From: Plenodomus lindquistii | Lineage: Eukaryota; Ascomycota; Dothideomycetes; Pleosporales; Leptosphaeriaceae | Direction of reading: 5' to 3' | Assembly: GCA_025504975.1 (NCBI GenBank) | Contig: JANUWI010000011.1 | Location: 806,001 to 870,000, forward strand | Length of the DNA: 64,000 bases | Shown: positions 55,793 to 64,000 of the stretch, piece after piece | Position numbering within the stretch: the stretch's first letter is position 1 | How the letters are laid out: each line of letters begins with the position of its first letter | Notes under the pieces: generated by a model | Database searches by the model: none | Seen by the model: the letters and a program-made list of their open reading frames with translations, nothing else | Told to the model about the DNA's origin: nothing | Made by a program: the position numbers and the translations under genes

Positions 55793-58260
55793 TCACGCAG
55801 CCATCATCTTCTTCCTCTGCTTCTCCGCCCACTCTCTACTCGCAATACGCCCTCGTTCTGCAGCCTCAGCTCTCGCCTTCTTGGCCGCATTCTCCTTTTC
55901 ACTCCTCTCGCGCTCACGATCCTCTTTTTCCGCGCGATTGCGGTTGAGGACCTCCTTGCCTTTTACGCGTTGGGCTGCCGCATCGGCGTGTGCGACTGTT
56001 GGCTTAGCGCCCAAAACGCTATTGCGCGTCGCGGAGGTTGAGGACGTGGATGTGGAGCGAGATTGTGATTGGGCGGGGGCGATGCTAGTGCGTTTGTTGG
56101 CTGCTGTAGATGTTGAGACTGAACGTTGGGACGGGGGTTGAATGTGTGATTGTTTATGTGATTGTGGCTGTGATGGTGCTTGTGTAGTAGGAGGAGGGGG
56201 TATGGTGACGCCTGACGTGCTTCGAACGGGGAGCGTGGTGACTGGTTTCCGCACTGAAGGAATTGTGCGTGGCTTTTGTGCTGCGTCTTTCTTTGCGGCT
56301 TCGGCTTCTTCTTGACGCTTCAGTCGCTCTTCTTTCTGCGCTTTGAGCTTCTCGGCTACGGCAGCACCTGGGAGCTGGAAATTTGTGGGTTTGGTGGGGG
56401 GCTTGATGGACTTTGCGGTTGTCGGGGCCATGCTGATGCTGACAGGGCGAGCTAGTGATTGCCGGGGAGCTTCAGCTTGCTTCTTGAGACGCTCTTCTTT
56501 TTGTGCCTTCAATTTCTCAGCCATCTTCTCACCGGGAAGCTGGAAGCTGGGCTTGGTAAGTGGTTTGGATGACTTTGGTGGTGGTGGCATGCTAATGGGT
56601 CGTGGCTTGGGCTTGAGACCCTCAGCCTCTCGCTTTTCACGCTCTTCCTTTTTTGCCTTCAACTTTGCGACAACGTCATTGCTTGAGAGTTGGAATGTCG
56701 TCTTCGTGGGTGCACGACCCTTTGGCGGTGGTGGAGGTGTCGGGAATGATACACTGATCGGCCTGCGCTTCGATGCAAGATAGTCCGCAGTCTCCGTCGG
56801 GCCACTCTTCGTCTCTTTCGTAGATGCAGCGCGGACGCTCGATGCACGAGCCAGCGACGTCTTGGTCGCTTTCATACCAGTTGGTACAGCGCTCGGCACT
56901 CTCGAGATCCTCGATGGTGCCACTTTTGTCTTGCTTGGAGTCTTCCTGAGCGTTTTGGTATTGACTTCGGAGTTCTCAGTGAGAGCAGCTAAGGCCTTCT
57001 GGCGAGGTGACTCCTCCTTAATGGGCCGATTGAAGCTGGTGACGGCGTCAAGACTATCAAGAGCTTCCTCGAGCGCATCAATAGCCTCAAATGATTCCTC
57101 AATGCGCATCGGTGACTTCGAGGGGCTACGCGAGGCGCGTCGTCTGCTTGGAGTGTAGCTTTCGGGAGACATCGCTTGCTCACTTGGCTTCTCAGTAGCC
57201 AATGTTTTTGGCTCTGTCGACATGTCAGACGACAATGCTTCAGCGTTCTCAGGTTTGGTAGGTGTCGCGGAGTCTGATGTTACTTCGACCGAAGGTGTGA
57301 TTGCAGTCGACTCCTGGCCTTCGCTCTCCGTAGAAGGCACAGCTTCAACAGAGTCTTGAACCCCGACATCATCCTCAGCTGCCTCTGTGGTATCTTGCTC
57401 GGGTTCGGCCGTGGGCTCCGATTCATTTTCGGTCAACGCTTCAGGCTCTTCAGCGGCTGCTTCTTGTGCAGTCTCAGGAACGACTTTGGGCCCCTGAGTC
57501 GCCTCTTCCAGCCCATTCTCGGATGCAATCTCATGCTCTGGATAGGTTGCGGTCTCGGGTTCTTGCGGCGCTTCGACTTCAACGGGTGCTTCCGATTCAG
57601 GTATGGACTCTTGAGGTGTATTTGCAGGTTCGCTCTCTTGCGCTTTGGTAGAAGCGTCTCCTGCAGGTCCAGAAACCTCTTCTGTTGTCTTTGGCTCTGG
57701 AATCGACGACGGAGCCCGTTGTGATTGTTTGAGTTTCTCCTCTTCTTGCATGGCGGCCAATTGGCGGCGCGTCAATCGAACGGATTTTGCGGGCGGAGTC
57801 GCTGGCCGATCATTGCTCTTGGGAGCCTCGACTTCGTCTGTGGGGCATATCGTGAGTACAGTGCTATTTACCAGGACGCAGAGAGACACGATCAGGACTC
57901 ACCATTTTCAAGTTCCTTTGTTGCGTCGCCGACCACAGCTTGCTCAACCACAGGAGCGACATCCGCTGCAGGCGCATCGTCTACAGCCTCTTGGATTGGC
58001 TCTTCCTCGTCGAGATCCTCTGTGTTCTTGACCTTCTTGCCCTTGGCCTTCTTCGCGCCCTTCTTGCCCTTCTTTGCAGGAGTCTTGGCAGGGGTCTTCT
58101 GAGGGAGCTCTTCTTCCGGTTGGTCTTGCTCCGGCGATGCGTTGGCTGAAGTCTCGTCCAGCGCTGCGCGCTCTGTGCTGTCGGGCGCATCGACGTGGTT
58201 CTGGTCCTGGTCCTGGTCGGGTGTCTCTTGGGCGCGCTGTGCGGCGCGTGTTAGGCGCAT
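55793..58260 (-). CDS. Large low-complexity protein with three FQLPG...KLKAQKEER repeats
   Basis: Two exons, 58260-57903 and 57837-55793, joined across a 65-bp intron (donor GTGAGT, acceptor CAG, phase 1), give 800 residues. The N-terminus MRLTRAAQRAQE is echoed after the intron by VRLTRRQLAAMQEEE. A Lys-rich patch (KTPAKKGKKGAKKAKGKK) precedes the intron. A long acidic Glu/Pro/Thr-rich region follows, then a basic Ser/Thr-rich part with SRIS and SPSK motifs. Three spaced repeats follow, with cores TTFQLSSNDVVAKLKAKKEE, PSFQLPGEKMAEKLKAQKEE and TNFQLPGAAVAEKLKAQKEE. The C-terminus is a Glu/Arg/Ala-rich helix. Such basic coiled repeats recall TPX2-like microtubule-binding modules, but I do not recognise a named gene; a cytoskeletal role is speculation. 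Confidence 0.82.
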
Positions 58261-59212
58261 GGCTGCTGCTACGGGGATCCAATGAAGAGCTGTTGGGTAA
58301 GTGTGTCGGAATATCTATGCAGCGATGGAATGCATGCGGAAGCGAGCTGGTGTGGTTGTGGACGGCCGCGCAATACTCAATGCTCAATGTTGATGCTGCT
58401 GCTGACATCCTGGGAGTGGATCATAACAAACACCCTATTACGGTTCGGCGCGCATTGGCCAGCCCCCGCGCCACACGGCGCCACATCTTGGTAACGCCAC
58501 GTGACGGGTACCCTTCACTCATTAGCGCTTCGGCACATGCTTTCTCCACTGCCGCCATCGGGCCCCGCGACTATACTGAGCGGGTCGGTCTAGGCTTAAA
58601 GATGGGGGGTGGTCGAAAAATCAAACACAGGATGCCGTACCGTGTACGAGTAATTGACGGAGTTAATGAACAGTACCACCAATCAAACGCCGGTCAGATT
58701 TGGCTCACGGACGCGTCGGGGACGGTCAGACCTTCTCATTTCTCCCCAATTGCCTCCTGAAACCATCTGCACTCAAAGAAAAAAACAAACGGCACGCTTC
58801 CCAACCTGCTGCCAAATACAGCGCACGCGACCAGACGTGCAATTGGAATCCATCGCGCGCGTCCGACCGAAGACCGAAGACCGAAGACCGGATGTTGTCT
58901 GCCCCGCGTCGAGTGCTTGCTTCCTGGAATAGCCGCCTTATACCCCGCCCGAACATGTCGTCACGGGCGAAGACCCGCATTGATCAGATCTCCAAGCATT
59001 TGGACTCGTCCAAGCCCTTTCTCGAACTGAACACTCCCTTCTCCACCGAACGAATCGCGCATCTTGAGGACGTCGAAGGCAAACGCATCGTCCGCACTGT
59101 CGAGACCAAAGGACCATTAGTCAAAAAATCCCCCGTCGACAGAGTGCTTTCGCCGAACATAAGGAAGACGCTGAACTCTCCGAAGGAAAAGAAGGAAAAA
59201 AAGGAAAAGAAG
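58261..59212. other. Divergent intergenic region upstream of AGX1
   Basis: Shared upstream region of the repeat-protein gene (minus) and AGX1 (plus). The AGX1 frame is open back to about 58700, with an in-frame ATG at 58955 that would add 86 residues; this is treated as a possible alternative start. A short direct repeat of CCGAAGA occurs near 58867-58888. Confidence 0.5.
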
Positions 59213-60477
59213 ATGTCTAGCCAGGCTGCGCATCCCGCGCTGCTCATTCCGGGGCCCATTGAGTTTCACGATGATGTGCTCAACTCTATGAGCCATTATA
59301 GGTATGTGCTCCTTCGTCACTGACCATGGAGGCAGCGACTGACGCTCTATAGTGAATCGCACGTCGGCGCACCCTTTGTCAACACCTTCAGCGAAGTCCT
59401 CCAGAACCTGCGCAAACTCTTCCAGACGACGGATCCCGCCTCGCAACCCTTCGTCATCTCTGGCTCCGGCACTCTGGGATGGGATCAGGTTGCCGCCAAC
59501 TTGGTCGAGCCTGGTGATGAGGTTCTCGTCCTACACACCGGCTACTTTGCCGACTCCTTCGCCGACTGCTTCGAGACATACGGTGTGAAGCCAACGCAGC
59601 TCAAGGCGCCCATTGGCGACCGACCACAACTCGATGAGGTGGAGAAGGCGCTCAAGGAGAAGGACTACAAGATGATCACCGTCACTCACGTCGATACATC
59701 GACCGGTGTGCTCAGCGAGATCAAGGCATTGAGCGAGCTTGTCCACAGGGTCAGCCCCGAGACGTTGGTCGTCGTGGATGGTGTCTGCAGCGTTGGTTCA
59801 GAAGAGATTCGGTTTGACGACTGGAAGCTCGATGTCGTCCTCACAGCTTCGCAAAAGGGCATTGGCTGCCCAGCTGGTCTGAGTATCCTAATGGTCTCTG
59901 GTCGCGCCATCGAGCGCTTCAAGGCGAGAAAGACACGCCCAACTTCCTACTTCGGCTCATGGAAGAACTGGCTACCAAGTAAGTACCATGTGTGCACCTA
60001 TCTCAGAATACCAAAACTAACAAAACACCAGTCATGCAAAACTACGAAGCAAAGAAGCCCTCCTACTTCGCCACACCCTCTCCTCAACTCGTCCATGCCC
60101 TTGACACCGCCCTTAAGCAGATCCTCTCCCGACCCATTGAGGAGTACTTTGCCGCGCACAAGCGCGCATCGCAAAAAGTCAAGCAAGCCGTTGCAGACCT
60201 CGGTCTCAAACAGCTCGCCGAGAAGCCAGAAAACCAGGCCACGGGGATGACCGCGATCTATCTGCCTGAGGGCATGACACCTCCTGACGTCCTACCCAAC
60301 CTGTTGAAGAAGGGCGTCATCTTTGCTGGTGGACTTCACAAGGAGATTGCAACAAAGTACATTCGCTTTGGACACATGGGTGTTAGTGTTACGGACACGA
60401 AGAGGCCTGATATTACAAAGGCGATAGATAGTTTGAAGGAGGCGTTGGGCGAGGCGGGCTATACCCCTAAAGCTTAG
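59213..60477 (+). CDS. AGX1: Alanine-glyoxylate / serine-pyruvate aminotransferase
   Basis: PLP enzyme of aminotransferase class V that makes glycine from glyoxylate with alanine as donor. Exons 59213-59301, 59353-59978 and 60032-60477; introns of 51 and 53 bp, GT-AG, phases 2 and 1. The product has 386 residues, the usual length. The N-terminus HPALLIPGPIEFHDDVL and the following SESHVGAPFV hold the conserved substrate-binding segment. SGSGTLGWD, HVDTSTGV, VVDGVCSVGSEEI and SQKGIGCPAGL follow in order; Lys198 of SQKG is the likely Schiff-base residue. The start at 59213 matches family length. No peroxisomal SKL-type tail is present (ends YTPKA). It is divergent from the repeat-protein gene. 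Confidence 0.94.
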
Positions 60478-61536
60478 ACGTAAGTGCAATAGTAGAGACT
60501 TCTTGTGTCCATCATTTAGGAAGACTGGCAAGGCAAGAACCGTATACAAAATAAAGAAAATGATATAGAGTTCTGCAAAAACCGGCGTTGACCTGACAAC
60601 GCCACTGTGGTGTCCATTATCGAATTGACTACAGTATGCACTCAAACTCCAATCATCGACATTCATATACTTCAGTTCGCCGAATGTATGTTACTCTTCT
60701 GATCACCAAAAGCGTTCCAGTGGGGAATCCAGCCGTTTACTTTTGGTGGAGAGCCAAAATACTAAGAGTGGAAAGTGAGGCAACTGACGTTCTGGTCATT
60801 GGAGGTCATAAAACAGGCAACTTGGCCTATTATGTAAGTGCCTGGCAATCTAATCCCCACGACAATCTTATTGGAAGAGCAGCATACATGTAGCAAAATG
60901 GAGTATCAGACGCGCTGTCACATACTCAACTACTCATCACACCTCCTCCCAAATCCCAGCACGAGTCATATCCCGACACTCAAACTCTCAAACTCTGACA
61001 CTGCCCAGCCGCGCGCCCAGAGCTCCCGCAAGTCTTAGCAAGCCTATGAGATGAACTGCCGGCCCGTCCGGTCCTCCGTTGCTCCAATGACCACCCTCGA
61101 TTTCCAAGCGACGGCAAACATCAAGATTGATCGCAAACAACAAGCACTCTGCATTGCAGAAACAGCGGGGACGGTGCGAGGCTGTGCTTGTAGCTGGTGC
61201 TATTGTTGGATGATGTGATGCATCTCCTATTCCCGGGAAAGGATCGCCGCTGACTACGTAGTCGATATGCTAAGGTACTGTATGTAGCGTTCGCTATAGT
61301 ACTTTGAACTCCACGGCTCAAACTCTCGTTGTAATTCTCACCCTGTCTATTCTAACAGCCCTACGTCATTCGTTCATCTCAAAGCCAAAATATTGAGTTT
61401 CATATCTCTGTGACATTGATCCCCACACCCCCGGATCCTTCGGCCTTGGTGGCGAAGATCTCCAATTACCTTATCCAAACCTCAAAAATTCGTTACACAC
61501 ATGCGCAACCCACACAACATCTAATCCACTACCAAC
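60478..61536. other. Intergenic region
   Basis: The 3' UTR of AGX1 and the promoter of the membrane-protein gene. No coding region or RNA gene was seen. Confidence 0.5.
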
Positions 61537-62727
61537 ATGTCATCGACATCTCGCTCCCTCCAACACTCCTGGAACACCGCCTGGACGACCGCTCCCCCAC
61601 CCTCATGCACTACGCTCCGCAACCTCGCCAACACTGTCGCATGGGGTGAGACCTGTGTCTTCGCCGAGGAAGACGGCGACCCCCTTCCTCCCAGCATAAA
61701 CACGGCCTGCATGCCCTGGGTAACATCCAACATCGTTCCTTCCCCTTCCGCCTTCTATTCCCCTGCAACCGCATGTCCCTCTTCCTGGACAGCAGTCGCC
61801 ACCTCGACTGCCGGACTGCCGCAATGGGTTGACGGCGAAACGGCACTCCTGTGCTGCCCGGATGCGTTTGAAGGCGACGGAGGAACGGGGTGTAGACCGC
61901 GAGGAAATGGGAATTTTGTGGTAAATGAGTGTGGGGAGGCGGATGCGGAGGAAAATCAAATCATGACGTATGCTGGAGCAATGTGGCCGGCGAGCGCGAC
62001 GGCAAGGGTTGACGCATTGCAGCTTAGGTGGCAGGCTAGTGATACGGGGGGGACGGCGAGTGCAACGAGTGGTGGGCCGACGGCGTCGGGGAGTAGTGGT
62101 GGTGGTGGTGGGAATGGGAGTGGTAGCAACAGTGGAGGGAGTGGCGATGGATTGTCAACAGGAGCTATAGCCGCCATCGCCACGGTGATACCGCTGGTGT
62201 TCATCATTGGGGCGCTGGCAGCGTTCATGCTATGGAGAAGGAAGAAGAACCGTGATGCCGCAGCCGCAGCCGCAAAGTCGAGTCTTGGTGACGAGAAGAG
62301 TGGCCGCAACTCTGGCATCGATGGAGCAGCACACCCGCAATCTTACCATTTCGTCCCAACCCACAAAGCTGCTCACGTGGAACCAACCAGTCACGGAACA
62401 GCAGCAGCAGCAGCAACAGCTAATCCTGCGCCCTCTCCAGCCGTCGCCGCTGCGATTGCGAACTCTAGCAGTCCCTCTCAATACGAAACACCCGAATGGA
62501 ACGCAGAACTCGATGCCGCAGAAGCGGAGCGGCAACGACTGGTTTCCCCATCAATTGCTCCTGCCTCGGCGGTCACGGATGCAAGCAGCCAGCCTAGTGA
62601 GTTGGGTGGAATTGTCAGAATGCAGAGGAAGCCCATTCCGCCCGTGGAGATTGACAGTAGAGAAGTTGCGGCCGAGGTGGGCGATGCGTATATTCCGTAT
62701 CGACCCGGTGTGCATGGACAGTCATAA
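61537..62727 (+). CDS. Single-pass membrane protein with Cys-rich ectodomain (unknown function)
   Basis: 396 residues, one exon. Residues 1-165 are Ser/Thr/Pro-rich with about ten cysteines (CTTLRN, ETCVFAEEDG, TACMPW, LLCCPDAF, GCRPRG, NECGEA), suggesting a disulfide-bonded extracellular domain. A Gly/Ser linker of about 35 residues (GGGGGNGSGSNSGGSGDG) leads to one transmembrane helix at about 208-232 (IAAIATVIPLVFIIGALAAF), followed by the stop-transfer WRRKKNR. The cytoplasmic tail of about 160 residues is Ala-rich and disordered. The layout resembles fungal WSC/Mid2-type wall sensors, but no WSC motif is visible. There is no clear N-terminal signal peptide. Function unknown. Confidence 0.8.
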   Translation: MSSTSRSLQHSWNTAWTTAPPPSCTTLRNLANTVAWGETCVFAEEDGDPLPPSINTACMPWVTSNIVPSPSAFYSPATACPSSWTAVATSTAGLPQWVDGETALLCCPDAFEGDGGTGCRPRGNGNFVVNECGEADAEENQIMTYAGAMWPASATARVDALQLRWQASDTGGTASATSGGPTASGSSGGGGGNGSGSNSGGSGDGLSTGAIAAIATVIPLVFIIGALAAFMLWRRKKNRDAAAAAAKSSLGDEKSGRNSGIDGAAHPQSYHFVPTHKAAHVEPTSHGTAAAAATANPAPSPAVAAAIANSSSPSQYETPEWNAELDAAEAERQRLVSPSIAPASAVTDASSQPSELGGIVRMQRKPIPPVEIDSREVAAEVGDAYIPYRPGVHGQS

Positions 62728-63605
62728 GACTGGCGATGGATCGTTGCTTGTGCTAATTTAATATATCCCCATATTGTTTTTCACTGGACTGCTTCCTGCT
62801 GCTGAATAAGATCGTACCTATATTGTTCATGTTATCGTCAGAGTAGCTTGCTAAGCTAACGTACACGTGCCAGGCTTCTGACTAAGTACTTATGGCATTG
62901 TGGCGTATGGTCGTAGCGATTCTCCTAATCACTCTAAAGGCTGGTGTCGAGTAGCATACCATTGTCGTACACCACTGGACTAGTATCGATTGTACATGGG
63001 GTGCTGACAGAGCCCCTTGCTGCTCACTCAACGCCAGGCCTTCAAGCCACGTGCTCACCCGCCATACGCAGTTTCTAGGACCGACTTCCTAATCGGGAGG
63101 TTCCACAAGATCACATCTTCTTTCCGCGAGAACCTGCTTCTTGTCCTGCCAATTGTCGTGGATCGGAGTCTGCTTATTTGTCAAGGACGCGCGCGGCGCT
63201 GTTGTGTAACATGTGTAAGCGTGACTGTACAATGGAACTTACAGAGTGACTTAAATTTTGACAGGATTGCCGCGTCCACAAAGCGAAAATGTAAGCACGG
63301 AGTCGGTGATGATACAGCCAATTATTGAGCAAATGACCAAGTTAAGGGCCGGATACTCCAGTGAAGAACTTGTTTTGAAACACTAATGTCGAATTTTAGT
63401 GCACATGTTGCACTGTCCGCCGAGCAACAAGCCGATGAAGGGTAAGCAACATTTCGGAACACTTAAGATCGGCGTGCATATTACCAAGAGACGCCTCGTC
63501 TATGGTTTTGCACGACTCGCACGTGAGGGACACTCTGTGTATAAATGCCCCGTAGAAGACTGACATGTCTTACATCCAGCTTACCTACCTCAGGAGTGAA
63601 CCATT
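62728..63605. other. Intergenic region
   Basis: No coding region recognised. It should hold the 3' UTR of the membrane-protein gene and the promoter of the secreted-protein gene; a TATA-like GTATAAAT lies at 63538-63545, about 65 bp before the ATG. Confidence 0.5.
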
Positions 63606-64000
63606 ATGATCTTCCTCGTTACATACCTCGTTGGTATACTCGCCATCACTACTAACGCGACACCCACCACCCTAGACTGCCCGCGAAAGATCGGTGCGAA
63701 AGGTGTCCATGCCCGTCTCCCTCCTGCCTTCGACCCCAACTACACCAATTCAAAATGGACACCGCCACCCGCAGGCTGGTATTTCAAGTTCTGGAAAATG
63801 ATCTTCGCTTCCAACCAGCAATACGCCGCGTTCCGTAATATACAATACGAACCCACCGCCGTTGATCCTGCGAACCTCACAGGCTTGGTAGAAGAACTCT
63901 TCTCCTTCCAGCTTCGTGGTAATGACACGATATACACGACTTATGGTATCGATACGCCGGATCCGCAGTACCCCGCGGTGCTGAGGTACAATGCTACAGG
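63606..64000 (+). CDS. Secreted protein, N-terminal part (runs off window)
   Basis: Open from ATG 63606 to the window end: 131 codons and two bases. The first 18 or so residues (MIFLVTYLVGILAITTNA) form a signal peptide with likely cleavage after NA. The mature part starts TPTTLDCPRKIG. It has at least three N-glycosylation sequons (NYT, NLT, NDT) and aromatic-rich segments GWYFKFWKMIFASNQQY and FSFQLRGNDTIYTTYGIDTP. The GWY start followed by beta-strand-like stretches loosely recalls lipocalin/calycin-like secreted fungal proteins, but I do not recognise the family. The C-terminus is missing, so no function is assigned. Confidence 0.75.
   Translation, partial: MIFLVTYLVGILAITTNATPTTLDCPRKIGAKGVHARLPPAFDPNYTNSKWTPPPAGWYFKFWKMIFASNQQYAAFRNIQYEPTAVDPANLTGLVEELFSFQLRGNDTIYTTYGIDTPDPQYPAVLRYNAT

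Overview
The window is nuclear DNA of a filamentous ascomycete, most likely a Dothideomycete/Pleosporales-type fungus. The evidence is short GT-AG introns of 50-190 bp with fungal branch sites, fungal orthologues (VPS29, MET22/HAL2, an Ecl1-family protein, AGX1, a PrxQ-type peroxiredoxin), and a large AT-rich block whose decayed coding sequence carries TAG/TAA where Gln or Trp codons are expected. That pattern is the signature of repeat-induced point mutation (RIP) acting on CpA. All identifications were made by eye from the sequence; no database search was run.

Layout. Positions 1-11251 are gene-bearing, GC-balanced DNA: a peroxiredoxin running off the left edge (minus), VPS29 (plus, four exons, one of 15 bp), MET22 (minus) and an Ecl1-family zinc protein (plus), with long apparently non-coding spacers. 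Positions 11258-53620 are a 42.4-kb insertion. It is bounded by 72-bp inverted repeats identical by eye and by a 6-bp duplication ATTACA. Positions 53627-64000 return to ordinary DNA: a non-coding stretch, an 800-residue repeat-containing protein (minus), AGX1 (plus), a single-pass membrane protein (plus) and the start of a secreted protein (plus).

The insertion is a set of nested elements. (1) The host is an inverted-repeat element of about 8.4 kb, heavily RIP-mutated, now in four pieces, whose decayed reading frames run on the minus strand. (2) A RIP-mutated Ty3/Gypsy element (31657-52591, 146-bp LTRs, TSD ACTAG) is inserted in it; without its own insertion it is about 14.3 kb and has an additional decayed gene after pol. 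(3) An intact Ty1/Copia element (about 36924-43593) sits inside that Gypsy element and carries an antisense, two-intron, intact gene for a Cys-cluster/AT-hook-like protein between pol and the 3' LTR. (4) An intact chromodomain Gypsy element (14757-22605, LTRs identical by eye) has a textbook -1 frameshift signal between gag and pol and a likely self-priming site. (5) A second intact Copia element (24628-29816, TSD AGTTT) has gag and pol in one frame separated by a single TGA-CTA readthrough-type stop.

The order of events is therefore: arrival and RIP of the inverted-repeat element, arrival and RIP of the large Gypsy element, then recent insertion of three elements that have escaped RIP. The three young elements appear to use three different solutions for expressing Pol (frameshift, stop readthrough, single fused ORF) and three different primers (self-priming, half tRNA-Lys, half initiator tRNA-Met). 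These are the most interesting observations in the window.
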